Assembly (NCBI RefSeq): GCF_018446385.1
Contig: NC_056000.1
Coordinates: 32,752,011-32,816,010, forward strand
Length of the DNA stretch: 64,000 bases
Direction: 5' to 3'
From: Zingiber officinale
Taxonomy: Eukaryota; Streptophyta; Magnoliopsida; Zingiberales; Zingiberaceae
Positions 46,171-59,177 of the stretch are shown here, one piece after another. The notes under the pieces were generated by a model. That model had not been told where the DNA came from and searched no databases. It saw nothing but the letters and a program-made list of their open reading frames with translations. Both the position numbers and the translations under genes were made by a program. Numbering within the stretch: position 1 is the first letter of the stretch; each line of letters starts with the position of its first letter.

Positions 46171-48290
46171 CTGTTGACCGTTGGATTGCAAAGAAGGGAG
46201 TGTTGTTGGTCCGTACGAAAAGGTGTAAGTTAGCTGCTGCTTCAAAGAATGTGTTAGTGGGACGGGACACATATCGCTGACCCATAAATGAGTATTTATG
46301 ATGGACAAGACAGCTGAATCATTACGTTGAAAAATGTCTTCCCGCATCTCATTGGTACATTACTTGGCATATCAAATGTTTGACGTGTAGTTTTCCAAGG
46401 AAAATAAAATAGACAGTTGCATTAACGAGTGAGTGGAAGCCAGTTCGGCCGATCGAACCAATAAATTGGGCAATCGAATGAAGACAAGACTTAGGTTTAG
46501 TCAGTCGACTGTGAGCCTTCTTCGACTAGACTTGAAGAGGAGGCTAGTGATACAAAATGTTGCGAGTGGATCCAAGGATGACATGGTAGTTAAAGTCAAG
46601 GCAAGGTGGAGGTCAAAGTTAAAGGGAGGTGGTAGCCAGCATATCACTCTCAACATGACTTCGCTCCTCACCCAACTTTAAGGCTTTCAAAATGAGGACG
46701 ACTAGCCCAAGAGCCGATCGGACTAGAGGGACCTAGTGACCCGTTCTTGTGCTAAGGCACCTACTATATATCCGATCGACCAATAGCTGACCCGGTTTAA
46801 AGGATGGTCAGCCTACCACAAAGCCGGTTGGTCATACTTCAGGCTGGATTCAGGGAACTCATCTTTCCATTCTCATAGTACAAGTCTTTCAGCATATGGC
46901 AAGTCGTTTCTTAAGCTGGTCAGACTTAGGAAGCTTGTCACTCCACTCATTGCCAAGATACATAGAGCAAATATGATTGGCCTTAACACGTCTATCGAGC
47001 ATACGAGATACAATTCTCCACTGCTGTAATATGATTCTCAATATATAGCTAGTCAACCCAACATCTGGTTAAACCTATGGGTCTTTCACTTCTCCTAGAC
47101 TAGTCCTCCTTCATATATTTGGTTGGTCATAATACAGTTGGGTTTATATAGCTCGACATTTTTGTATCCTATGCGTACGCAAGATAGACGCCAAACAATT
47201 CTCATTACAAATCCGACCGGATAAAAGTACCGATCGAATCTCTCAAGACTCAGTTTTTCATTATTCAGAGGCAAGTATCCCAGCATACGATCGGCTGAGA
47301 ATATAATCGGTCGGGCCTATGAGACTTGGCTCCCTGTTCAACATCAAATCCCCACCATCACAACATATCGCCGAGCGACGAAGAGGTCAAACGACCTTAC
47401 GGGACTCGGCACCTTGCTTATGTATCAATCTGTCATCATAATAATATGGTTGGTCAGCTAAAGATCCGTTCGGGATATATTTAGGGGACAATATTATCAA
47501 AGAATCACAACAACCTATCAGAAAGTAACAATCATTCGTTAGAAAATATTCTTCTACTGCAACATATGCATCCAATGGAACCTTCTTTGAAGGTGACTAT
47601 ACAACTTCTAACACCCAACATTCTCTATCACTTCATGATTGCGGAAGTTATGAGAGGTGATATATAAAGGGGGTCCTCTCCGTTAGTAGGTACACTCCAT
47701 TACACTCGCACGCTCAAACGCCTGATTACGGATCTAATGTTCTTCCATTTCCGCTCAGACATTATACTGATTTAAGTGTTGGATGGTCTCCGTCAGAAAC
47801 CTTTTCCCTGATTCTCGCTCTAATGATTTGTTGGCTTGCTCTTCTTTGTGTGTAGAGAGGAGGGAGATACTTGGAGCACCTTCTTTGCTCCGACTTATCA
47901 ACTTTTTCTCTAATTCAAAGTTTTCTCTAAGTCAACTGCACAGTCACCTCTAACATGTCATCTCCGTAGCTTTCAGACAAAATTAAATACATAGATAACT
48001 TAAATAAGTATAAATTTTTTTTATAAATTTATAATTTTTATTTTTTTTAATATAATAATCTTGAACGATGATACATAATACATAAATCAGGAATCAACCA
48101 TTTAAACTATAAATCAATTATTTCGAACTATAAATTTATAATCATCTTGAACCATAATTATTATCTTAGAATCATCGACTATGAACGGTGGGATCATCAG
48201 ATCAAGTCGATTCCGTAGGATTTTTTTTCCCCTTGAATTTGAGCTTAGAGAGTGGTCTACCGACTTGACCGTACGATGTCGATATTTACC
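46171..48290. other. Old LTR-retrotransposon debris
   Basis: It contains the right copy of the repeat seen at 32557 (47059-47430), extended by a promoter-like TGATATATAAAGGGGGTCC (about 47659) typical of LTRs. No open coding domain was recognised. Confidence 0.45.
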
Positions 48291-48620
48291 CAAAATAACG
48301 AACTGACTGAATGACATCATATTTCTTGGGCCCTCTTTCGATGCTCGTAACTGCCTCGTCGTTCGAACTGTGAGGCCCTATGCTTGCTCCAATGAGGAGG
48401 CGGGTGGAGACTTGGTCGACGTCTGGAAGAGCAAAAAGTGCGATCTACTGTTGAAATAACGAACTGAATAATATCATGTAATGGAACCCAATTTCTGAGA
48501 CACTACCTGCCTTGCCATTGGAGAGAAAATGCAGGACCCACCCCTTGCTCTAATAAGGATGAGAGCGCAGAAGGCGTCCATGAGTGTAAGAGCAGGAAGT
48601 ACGAGACCTCGTGATGATGT
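48291..48620 (+). repeat. Imperfect tandem duplication upstream of the BPP gene
   Basis: 'aaataacgaactgactgaatgacatcat' at 48291 and 'gaaataacgaactgaataatatcat' at 48453 start two related halves of about 165 bp. Both then hold 'cttgctc(c/t)aat(g/a)agga' and '(g)agagcaaaaag/gagcaggaag tgcga/tacga'. Identity is moderate. Confidence 0.45.
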
Positions 48621-49107
48621 GCTGGGGGAGATCCTGCCGTCCACGTGGCCTGGAAAGAGTCGTCTTCACGACATGGTCACCTGCCTCGTGAGAGCACGAG
48701 ACGAGATGAGGTGAGAGAGCGTAGCAGTTGGTGTCTTCCGCGCTTCGATTACGGAGGGAGAGGGCGAAGGCGGAGAAAGTGCGTTCGTGGTGGTTGTGGT
48801 CGCTCACCGGCCGCCCCTTGCTGTGCTCCCTGCCTGCTTCCGTCGCCGTTGCGCAGATCCGGACGCGTCGAGTTCGCTGGCCGAGAAGTGGCGTCTTCAT
48901 TGTTCCGGAAGCGCTAGGTTTTCGTCAGCCCTGCAGCATTTCTTGTCGCATTCTTCTGTCGAGCCGCTGACACTGTTTTCCTCTCGGCATTCTGCGCCAT
49001 TTCCGCGATCTGTGTGTTTCAGTTGCTTTTCGGAAGAAAGGTGGGGGTTCGGATTGAGGATTAGGTTGCTGGGATATCCCGGCGGTGAGGTTTTGCGGGA
49101 CGAGACT

Positions 49108-52100
49108 ATGAACCGAAGCACTAGCTTGGCGCCGCCGTCGTCGCGGGATGCCGTGACGAAATCGGCGGATGAGGAGCTTGCCCTCTTTCTCGAGATGCGG
49201 AGGCTGGTGAAGGAGCGGAACGATCTTCTACTGCATAACTCCGAAGAACTCGACCCCCCATCAGGTGATCCTCTCTCCACCTTTCGTTCGCTCTTTCTAT
49301 CTACATCTTGATGCGATTGCTTTAGATGCTTGTGCATCATCGCAGGGTCAAAGCCCGGGATTGCTCCTTTATTCAGAATCGCCTCTTTGTCACCTTTGCG
49401 AAAATCTTGTGTCGATGACTTCCTGAATTCCGACAGTGAAAAGAATGACTATGACTGGTAACTCATCAATACACTTCTTTCTCGTTATACCTTTGACGTA
49501 CTATCTGTTGCTTCATTCCTTGATTCATCGATTCCTTCTATGTAACAGTTTTGCTTCCCATCTATTGTGCTCCATTGATGCATTTTCACCACCCAATTAT
49601 TCTCTCTTCTTATTGTGTTGTTTCTTGGTGCTTCTTGCTGTCAATTGTATTCTTCCAGCCATGAAAATTCTTTCTTTTACCCCTTCAAATCATTACATTC
49701 ATTTGCTACATAGTTTATTGTTCCATGATATTTCATTTATTGGATTGCCCAAAAGTCAAATTCATATGCAACTGCAAATTGCTTTGTCTTTCACTTTAGG
49801 TCTATGTATACTTTTGCTATCAATATTTAGAATTGTAGAAAGTCTTAGTATGATGCAAACTCTTGGAGTTAGGATCATGTCTCCTATATCATTATTATTA
49901 CAAGTCTACAAATGAACTTTACACTAATAATTAGAGGCTAATTTTTAAAATGCTCTCCAATGTTTAACAACTTTTTCAAAATGTTCACCAAGGATTCATT
50001 AATGTCAAAACACCCTAAGGTTTCCATTTTGCTACTAAATGCTCCCTATGTAATAGTAAGAAGTCTATTTCTCCTTTCTAAATTGCCACCTAATCGCTCT
50101 CTTGTTAATGGAGAAGAGACATTTGGAAGTCTTGACAGGCATTTTGGCATTAATGGAACCTTGGGGCATTTTTTCAAAAATTACCCATGATTAAATAGTG
50201 GGTTTTCCATCTATATTCTAACATGACATAATTGTTGAATATTGAAGAAAAAATCTGATACATTGGACACCTTCTGTTCTAACTTTACTTTTACTTCTTG
50301 TAGCAGCCATAGCAGCATGAATTTATTATACATATTGGTGATGGAAAAAAATTATTGAATTTATCATGGATCAGAATTTGTAAAGGTTACAGATTAAAAT
50401 TCTTGAAGGCAGATAAGAGTTTATTCATCTCATGCTTTCTATTATATTTTGTTTTCCTTTTTGGGAAATGAAGCAGGAGAGACTTCCACCAGATTATATT
50501 AATAAGAGCTTTATCTCTTGTGATAATAAAAGTTGAAAGTTGTCCTATGCTAAATAAATTTCATTTGCTTCAATTTCTTGATCAATTCTTATATTGTTCG
50601 ATTATTCTATTAGTAATTCCCTTAATGCAAATTCTATAAGAATGATCGCATGCTTTCATATAGTTATCTTTATGATTCCAAAATTTTCCTTTTTCCAGGC
50701 TTCTAACACCTCCAACTACTCCACTTTTTCCATCTTTGGATACTGAATCAAGAAGATCTCTTGTTTTTAGGAATGACACTCCTAAAGCTCCACCAAAGAT
50801 GCTTGAGTTTAAGGTGAGTTTACTAGTTAATCACATGCTTAAATATATATATACACATGGCAAATTGCAGGGTCATGTCATCTTGGATCTAAAGCCATAA
50901 GTAACCATGTATTCTCTGATGCATATTCTAGTGTCACTATGTACTTCCTTGATGGGCAGCTCGGTGCATGAAGCTTCCGCCAATGCGAGATCTTAGGAAA
51001 GGGTTGAATCACATTAGGTCTAGTATATGCAGTCTTACCTTGCATTGCAAGAGATTGTTTCCACGACTCGAACACAAGGTCATACGGCAGTAACTTTATC
51101 ATTGTCCTAAGGTTCCCCTTCTTTGTTGTCACTATGTATAGAAGAAAAAGCTAGGATGACTTATTTTGCAGAGATAACTGTCCATTGTTTGTTTTTGCTT
51201 CATTAGTTAGTCATAGGTGTGGTGTCAGAAGGATGACATGAGTTGCATTACAGCCTGCATCAAGTAAGTGATGCACGTCTTTGTTCATGTTTACTGTTAG
51301 GGGGTTTTGCTAGTGACCCGCGCAAACATATTATCCAATTTAGTGGCAAATTGTGTCTTCATACGATTGTTAAGCTTTGGAGTTGTGCTATTTTTGGCAG
51401 CTCAAGTTCTGTAGCTGAGGTGGTAGTGCCTAATCCAGGACCAGGATAAACAGAAATGAGACTGTCTTAAGGGCTTCTTTCTAGTTTCGATTGTTTCATG
51501 ATCATAAAACAATTCACAAGTCTGGAGACATTTGCACAACTAATGTTTGAAAGGATACCTTTCTGTTAGAATAATCCTTAGCTTTACATAACTAAAACGT
51601 AGATCATTCTTTGGAGAATCCTGTTAGAAACTAGGTATTCTCGTATGGTAATTGAGTTGTTACGGGTATTACTACGGTATAGAGTTTAGTTGGGACTTGC
51701 CTCTTGTTGTTGTAGTAGTTGTCATTGTAGAACTCTCACTACAAAAGAGCTATAAATTAACATCCTGGACTGCAAACCAAAATTAACAAACTATAGATCC
51801 AACAAATACTCTATCATTTATCATGCTTCTCAGCACTAATGGCCTTCTAGGAGTTGTGGGATGCGACTCGTTTGATTTGCAAGAATTATTGTCTAACCTA
51901 TATGACTGTAACTGAGATATTGTGTCCAACCATTTACGTACTGCTATATCAACTATACTTATGTCTGTATTGCTGAATGCTTTTGTTTCCTGATTTTGAT
52001 GTTAACTTTCAGTGTATTCATGGTGTGTTTTAGCTATCAAATGCTCGTGATCTGTCCAAGAACACATCTTTGAGGCAACCAACATTGTCATCGGGCATCA

Positions 52101-53617
52101 ACTCTTCCATTCCGGGAACTAGTAGGCCATCATCCTCCGGCGGCCCTACTCGTAGTGCATCAAGGCCTGCAACTCCAAATGGGCATTCTACCAAATCTGC
52201 CTCTTCAAAACCTACAAGATCTTCCACTCCCACATTACGATCTACGCTACCTCTGAAGACATCATCTCCTCCATCATTGGCTCCTCCACGATCGGCAACA
52301 CCCACAAGATCCTCTACACCAACATCTAGGCCACCATTGGCTCCTCCACGATCGGCAACACCCACAAGATCCTCTACACCAACATCTAGACCATCATTGG
52401 CTCCTCCACGATTGGCAACACCCACAAGATCATCTACATCAACATCTAGACCATCATTGGCTCCTCCACGATCGGCAACACCCACAAGATCCTCTACACC
52501 AACATCTAGGGCACCGTTGACTCCTGCCGTTCTGCCAAGACCCTTGACACCTGTGAGATCTTCTATACATGCATCTAGGTCATCTGCACCTGCAATAAAC
52601 AAGCCTGCATCAAGGCCTGCCACCCCGACTAGGCGACCTTCTACTGCATCAACTGCTCATGTCAGCTCTATACCAATAAGACAATCATCTACTGTCATAA
52701 GACCCAATCCAATGATACCAAAAAGTCCAGTACCAGCAACACCTAAAAACTCAGCATCCACAGTATCGAAAAGTTCTGCATCATCAGCCCGAAGCTCTCC
52801 GATCATAAAGCCTAAGCCATTGAAACCCTCAGAGATCCCTGGTTTTTCTCTTAATGCTCCTGCCAACTTAAAGACATCTTTTTCTGAAAGATCCTCCATG
52901 GCTTCTCGTGGCAGACCAGGAATGCCAAGCAGTCGTTCATCTTCTGTCGAACTTGCAACCAACACCGGGCCAAGGCGACAATCTTGTTCTCTGCCAAGAG
53001 GGAGGACTGCCGCTGGTAATGTTCTTAAAGGTAGTTCTGTTCCACCACCAAGCACACAACAAACAGGTAGTGGTAGCAATGTGAACCTTGTCGTAAGGGG
53101 AAACGAGACGGTCGAACATATAGTCAATACAAGAAGATTTGTACCGGCAAAACGAGATAACCAACAACAAACCCACAATGACCTTCCCGGAAAGCTTAAT
53201 GCCGGCTTCGAGAGGGCACTATCAAAAAAATCATTGGATGTGGCATTGAGGCATACGGTATCATTCTCGACTCACATTTTACCTATCCGAGATTGTTATT
53301 CATCTAAATCTTAGGTTAAGTTCGAATATGAATTCTGATGGAAGAACTTTGCAAATATGCAGGATATACCACGAAATATCCCCAACTGTTACAGACCATT
53401 GATGGCGAAGATTCCAGCGTCATCTGTTTGTAGTGTGAGGTCAGGATCGTCAAGAGGCAGAGTAGGCAGCATTTCAGATTCTCTTGGCACAAGCAGCCCA
53501 GCCAGTTCGGAACTGAGCATCAACAACATGTTCCCTATCGATGACTCTGAAATTGAAGACGAACTTGCTAGTGAGAAAAGTCTCAGATGCTCTCCTGCCG
53601 CACCCACAACCAGATGA
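49108..53617 (+). CDS. Basic proline-rich (BPP-type) microtubule-associated protein
   Basis: Five exons in phase: 49108-49264, 49346-49457, 50699-50813, 52034-53257 and 53363-53617, giving 620 residues. N-terminal landmarks are ELALFLEMRRLVKERNDLLL, then a SKPGIAPLFRI segment, then DFLNSDSEKNDYDWLLTPPTTPLFPSLD. These are hallmarks of the plant family that includes At2g40070/At3g09000 (basic proline-rich proteins, reported to bind microtubules). The centre (about residues 150-420) is very rich in Ser, Pro, Thr and Arg. The C-terminus carries RALSKKSLDVALRHTDIPRN and AKIPASSVCSVRSGSSRGRV, also conserved. The start was chosen by family fit and the leader is GC-rich. Oddity: four in-frame 60-bp repeats at 52271-52510. 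The assigned role is from the family. Confidence 0.85.
50954..51118 (-). mobile_element. Au-type SINE in an intron of the BPP gene
   Basis: The complement begins GGGGAACCTTAGGACAATG, has the RNA polymerase III B box GTGTTCGAGTCGTGG followed by AAACAATCTCTTGCAATGCA, and ends GCACCGAGCTGCCC. This is the recognisable body of the Au SINE family widespread in angiosperms. It has diverged substantially, so it is an old insertion. Confidence 0.85.
52271..52510 (+). repeat. Four in-frame 60-bp repeats in the BPP coding exon
   Basis: Four consecutive units start at 52271, 52331, 52391 and 52451. Each encodes a version of SLAPPRSATPTRSSTPTSRP (20 residues). They are nearly identical, so the expansion is recent. 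Confidence 0.97.
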
Positions 53618-54691
53618 CTATATGGAACGCTCACTAGCAACTAACAGTTCGCTATCTAGACTGATCGATCATGTTTCGTTTACGAATTGTCATGTGGCTA
53701 AAGCTCTGTACCTCATAGTCGATATATTCTTCAGATTGCTCGTTACATCAAACCTCAGATTTACTCTAATCACTCACTGCCTTTTGAAAGAAAAAAAATC
53801 CCCTCATTTGCTGTAACACTGTTTTTCCCTCCTTGTTATTTAAATTTATAAAATTAGTAAAATTTGAAATAAAATAATAAAAAGTAATTTTCCTGTTTTT
53901 TTGTAAGATCCAGAATTTCTGACAAATTAATTGTTTTTATAAAAAACACTTATAAAACTCATATGACCATTCTTATAAAGGCTTATCAAAAAACAAATTT
54001 ATAAAAATAATTGATTTTTAATTATCTGTTTTATCAACAAAGTTGGAATTTTTGTTGAGCGTTTGTTTTTTTTTTAATCATCTATGAATCCAGATGCATT
54101 CTTCGAATATGAAAATTTACAATAGACACAAGAACCAACAGAAATGTTTAAACCTAAAATAACTATAAACAAAATGATCATATATCATCAACCCGTGTAA
54201 ACATCCCGTACAATGATCACTCATCGATAAATGATTGAGTAAATTCTACCGTGTGCAACCTCAAGTAAGCTAAGGAGTTAGACACCGCAACTCTCAACAA
54301 TGCCAGCCTTCATTGTGTAGAATACTTGCTGGAGCAAAGCGCCATGAAGAGCAGGAAAGTTAACTATACAACCACCAACAAAACTAGTACTAACCTCCGA
54401 AGAAAGCTTGCCGCACCACTCTGGATTAGAGACAAGACTCAAGATGCAACATTTTGCAAAAGTGTTGAGCAAAAGTGCGATATAACTGAGCAAGTTGACA
54501 CTCGTCAAACTAATCATTTGCCCCGAGTGGTTCCACCACCCTCGTACTACAAGTAACCTAGTTGATAAGTCATTAGCAGATTAGATTAAATGGGAGAGAG
54601 AACAAATAAGGCACATTTTGTTCATAAATACCAAGGAGGTCTATATTTCAAAAAAAAACATAATTTAGATTTTACCTCTCAAACAATTTTT
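53618..54691. other. BPP 3' UTR and AT-rich intergenic DNA
   Basis: No supported gene. The 79-codon minus frame at 54278-54517 has no family resemblance. Confidence 0.4.
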
Positions 54692-55238
54692 TTGTCCAAA
54701 ATAATTTTAAAAAGAGCACCCTTTTATTGGAATCGCATCCATTTTATTTACTATCAAAACAACTAAGTCCCACTTTAACCCCATTTTTATTGTTTTTGTA
54801 ACAACTATAATTCTTAACTACTACAACAAGAACACTTTAATTCTGATCAATACTAGTAACACTAAGCTATAGCAACCACAGTCCATAACTACTATAATAT
54901 AGATACGTATACTTCATCTTTGATCAATACTAGTCAATATTATATTTGTAACAACTATAAATTATAACTATGACATAGATAATTCATCTTTGATCAACAT
55001 TATGTTGTAGCAGTTAGCTACTACAAATGTGTAGTTATAGTAGTTACGAAATCATAAGTGTTGTAATTGTGTAGCAGCTACGATCCCATAGCAGTTACAA
55101 CAATGTCAAAAAAAAAGAATAATTTCGCGAACAAAAATAGAGTGAGGCGAGATGAAGTGTTGTTTTGATAATAAATGAAAAAGGCATGCCCTTTTGACAA
55201 TCCCAATAAAAAGGGACTCTCTTTTGATTTTTGCCCAA
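54692..55238. mobile_element. Foldback MITE-like element, ~550 bp
   Basis: Long terminal inverted repeats: the left end has 'gagcacccttttattgg' followed by 'tttatttactatcaaaacaac', and the right end carries the complement of a close relative ('tgttttgataataaatg' then 'ccaataaaaagggactctc'). The interior is a simple 'agtagttacaactat'-style repeat. No target duplication was resolved. Confidence 0.6.
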
Positions 55239-55577
55239 TATATCTAGAAATTGAAACTTTTCATGTATGGTACTTGACTTGTAGAACCTTTAATAGATAT
55301 GTTCTTCAATAGCATGCTTATGTTTGCAATCATATCTTAGCTATTTATTTTCTAAAGGGCACAAAGTAAATGGAGAAAAAAGTTGCTTGTCTATCGGAAC
55401 ATAATATGATGAAATCTGCAGTTTGTCAAACGTAAATCACTAATTTACGACACGAAAGAGCTGAGATCAAACAATTAAAGCAGCGATTTGAAGCACAAGA
55501 ATTTTTAAGACAAACACTATATTGGTGAAAAATTATAGGGAGAGAGAGAGAGAGAGACAAACCTTTGCAATTGTGCG

Positions 55578-57818
55578 TCACATATCAGATGGTTTCAAGT
55601 CCCATCCACTGGGCCTCTTCCTAACACGCCGGAAGGGTTGAACTTTAATATCTTGCTCCTCACGTTGTTCATCTTCATCCTCACTTTCACTTATCCACCC
55701 ATAACAGGGGCGCCTTTTCTGTTGTGGTTCTGCAATTTGATTTGGTTGACTTAGCTGAACTGCCGCAGTAGTTGACTGACCTAGACCGACGTGGTAGGTC
55801 ACCAAATTATGGTTCATGTCTGTGCATGAGATGTCTTTCCAATCTACAGATTGCTCTAAAGTGCAAAACTTGTATCATAATGATGATGATGACGACAACA
55901 AAAGGCGAAGAGATGGGAGCTCAGAAAACATCTAAATAAGAGATAACAATGCCTATCTCACCAGTCTTCACAATTTGTTTGCTAGAAGTGTCTAAAGTTC
56001 TGGTGCCTTCTTTTGCTTTTTCCGCCTAAAGAATTTGAAAAGGCAGATATATAAGAACAGACTGAGAATCGTGTGCACATGAAACTACCAAAGTTATCAT
56101 TTAAAGTAACATAAAGTCTATGAATCTGCTTGAGAAGGAACCAATCAGAATCTGGATAGCATTGAGTAATATGTCAAAAGTAAATTGAATAGAGTTGTTT
56201 AGAAACTTTAGTTGAGATTTCGAAATACTAACCAGAATCAAGTGACATGTTACTCTCTAAGAGATACAACTGAATAAATGTTAGCAAATATGAAATGTAT
56301 ATACTAAAGAAAGAGTTGTTTAGTAGAGATCTTGAAATAACCATCAGCATATTAATTGTTACAATATATCAGCCCCATCCATGATGTCAGATGATCGTAT
56401 GTTTTCTTACTTTAGTAGATTAAAAAGGCACTAGTGTCCTACTTTTTAGCTGAATCTGTGTCTTACAAGGTGATGAAGTGTCATCCCTTGAAGAGTTCTC
56501 CAGAGTTTTTGTTAAGAAAAGACTTTTCTGAAATTGGAGCCCAGACCTACTTTCTATGGGCAATTTGATGTGGGTAAAAAAAACACAAGAACATAAACAT
56601 ATCATTTCACAAATTCAAATAAACTTACATTCCTATAGTTAAAGATGAACTGACCAACAGTTTGCTAGTATAAATTCGAGTTTACGGGATTCAGAATGAG
56701 ATTTGAATCATGGAAATATATGTATCCTTTATTTAAGGGAGATTAAAGTAAAACCACCTGATCATTGAGTTTTTATCTTCCATCTATAGTTAAATTGATT
56801 CAGGAGGTAGAGAACTAAAATCATCTAGATGAGAATGCTTCATTAAATTCAAGTTGGGTATTATCATTTAAACATTCCACAACAAAACAGATTGCTTTTT
56901 TTTAGGAATAAAAAAGAAGGTCCTATGGATTCTTGGTCCCAAGGAGACATAAGGAACCAAACATCCAGCAATAGTTCCATTGTAGATGCTACGGTCATGT
57001 CACATGCTCAGGCAATATAATCATGATTCATGAAAGGCAAGACCTGCAGAAGCTCAACATAGCTAGCTGGCAACCATTAATGAGGGAACCCTCACTTAAG
57101 TCTACATATCCTCATAGAGACCTAATTTCTAACTCACGGCGACAATTAACCATAGTTGGAAGCAAGTAAAACCAAATGGAGGGTACAAAACCATAGGTAC
57201 ATGACTAAAATTAAATATCCTCGACGAGCCTATGACTTGAAGAGTGAGTAAGTTGCCACATAATTTGGAATATAAGAATTCTCAGCTACATGTTTCAGGA
57301 TAACTAATTATGGCATGGTTCTCTTATCCACACGACACAGGTCTTAAAGAGTAATAGCCTCCAGAATTATCATCACAAAGTGGAAAGCCTAACTGCCTCT
57401 TCCACCATAGAGTGATATCAACAACCAAGAAAACCGGAAAACTTGCAGACTCAGATGGTGTACCTTCCTAGCATCTTGTTCTTGATCATCCAATATGGTT
57501 TCAAGGACAAGCTTATAAGTATCTTCTTCAATAACATGCCATGCAGCATCATCATCATAAACCTACCAGATTTCATAACTTGAGTTTGTAAGGCACTTTA
57601 AAGACTGAAATCAACAAAGAAGGCATCTTACTTTCAGAAGTTTGTTGACAGTAGCAACAATGGTTTCCTTCGTGAAACCGCAAGGGAGCAATGCATCAAT
57701 GGCAGCATCTATCCTCTTCATCCCCACCTGTATCATTCAAATGCCAAAGCAATTTTGCTGAAAAGCTAAATGATGTCCAATATGTTTTGTTGCCTACCTT
57801 CTTCCTTCTTGGAGCCAT
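55578..57818 (-). CDS. WIYLD-domain protein (185 aa)
   Basis: Five minus-strand exons in phase: 57818-57798, 57727-57632, 57562-57464, 56025-55962 and 55855-55578, all GT-AG, 185 residues. Residues about 8-72 form a WIYLD domain, with MKRIDAAIDALLPCGFTKET, then VNKLLKVYDDDAAWHVIEED, then YKLVLETILDDQEQ. This plant domain occurs at the N-terminus of SUVR-type histone methyltransferases and is described as ubiquitin-binding. Here no SET domain follows; the tail is short, with RRPCYGWISESEDEDEQREE and a basic end RRVRKRPSGWDLKPSDM. The protein thus looks like a stand-alone WIYLD protein, probably nuclear (acidic/basic tail). A 5' UTR exon probably starts at the acceptor near 57972. The role is inferred from the domain only. 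Confidence 0.8.
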
Positions 57819-59177
57819 GTGCCACTTAAGTACCACGGAACAAAGACAACAGTTCTGAATTACCACCTCCTACCACAACCTTTTTGCCTCTTCTTCTCTT
57901 GGCAGTGAAAAAGGAATGTGGTGCTGCCAGCCTCCTCAAAACAATGAGCTCAGTGATTTACCAACTCAACCTGCAAAACTAAGAAGTAAGATTGGGTTCC
58001 ACAGCTCTCCATGATGAGACAGGGAAATCAAAACAGGTTTTCACACTTGCAAGCTGCAAAAATATTAGTCTCAATAAACTCATGATATGCATTTCATTCA
58101 ATAAGGAAAGCAAAGCATGTCAATATTCTCCGTACCATGCTCATGATCTGTATCACATGCACAAAGTGCAGACCAAAAAAGCATGTCAGTCTTCACCTCG
58201 CAATCCTCATGATTTAAATTTCATACACAAATTGCAGGTCTATAGTGCATACAATACTCACCTCCACATGCTCATAATATTTGACAAGACATATAAAGAG
58301 TTACTTAAAACATTTTTTGTAATGATTAGAAATAATTTAACGAGATATATAGCATTATGCCAACTCATTGAATTTTTCAAACTTTGGTCATAGAACAGTA
58401 GTGCAACAATATACCATATCTTGCAATCTGAACAATAAAGCTCCTTGAACAGTTGAAGAATTAAATGTCAGTTGAAGGTAAAACCAATTACTTGATCAAT
58501 TATGGTTTATGACAGGAAAAAAGTATAACAGCAGAAATTTGAAAAAAAAAAAGAGTTAACTTCTTCTTTCATTGTTTAGCACAAGTTGTTTGTTTACCAA
58601 AAAAAAAATGAAAAACAAATGACTAACAACTCCCTGTTACATGTTCCTGTCAAGTTCAAATTACATTTTTTATTGGGAAAATACTGTTCACTTTCATGCC
58701 ATTCTGCGGCTATAAGCACAGATACCTCAACTAAGTTGAGACGCCGAATGAGATAAAAATCATTCAACGATTTTTACCTAAAATAAGCCAGGCCGGGATA
58801 GAACTGAGCCCAGAAATGGCTACTAGCCGGAAAGGAGCAGCAAATAAGAATAAAGGAGGCGATTTAAAGTCTTACAACCTGTCGGAGAAGGGAGGAGGCG
58901 GTCTCAGGTGGTGGCTCGCGGAGAAAGGAAGAGAGATTCTATTGCCGATAGCATCGAGATACGGCAAGGACGCGAAGATGGCGAAGCCAAGGAAGAGCTC
59001 GGGATCGAGACGACAAATGCGAGTGATCGGCGGCGGCGAAGAAAGCGAAGCGGATAGGGGGATCGGCTGCGTGCCCTGACATAGAGCTGAACTATAATTA
59101 CCACGAAGCCGTGAAGGTTCTCCCGTTGGATCTGAACTAGACGGGTGATCGACGGTAGCTATTAAAATGCATTTAGG
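57819..59177 (-). other. Leader, intron and promoter region of the WIYLD gene; local repeats
   Basis: A non-coding exon probably runs from the acceptor near 57972 to the ATG. A GC-rich block at about 58860-59110, read on minus, resembles a first non-coding exon. Around 58075-58290 an imperfect repeat of about 65-75 bp ('catgctcatgat' with 'cattcacaaattgcag'-like text) recurs about three times. The + frame at 58816-59079 is not supported. Confidence 0.4.

Noticed and set aside
52030-53178. Long minus-strand frames rich in GVEDLVGVADRGGAN repeats
   Set aside because: Antisense shadows of the repetitive BPP coding exon.
58816-59079. 87-codon + frame starting MATSRKGAANKNKGG
   Set aside because: The start lies in AT-rich flanking DNA and there is no family resemblance. 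The GC-rich block reads better as a non-coding first exon of the minus-strand WIYLD gene.
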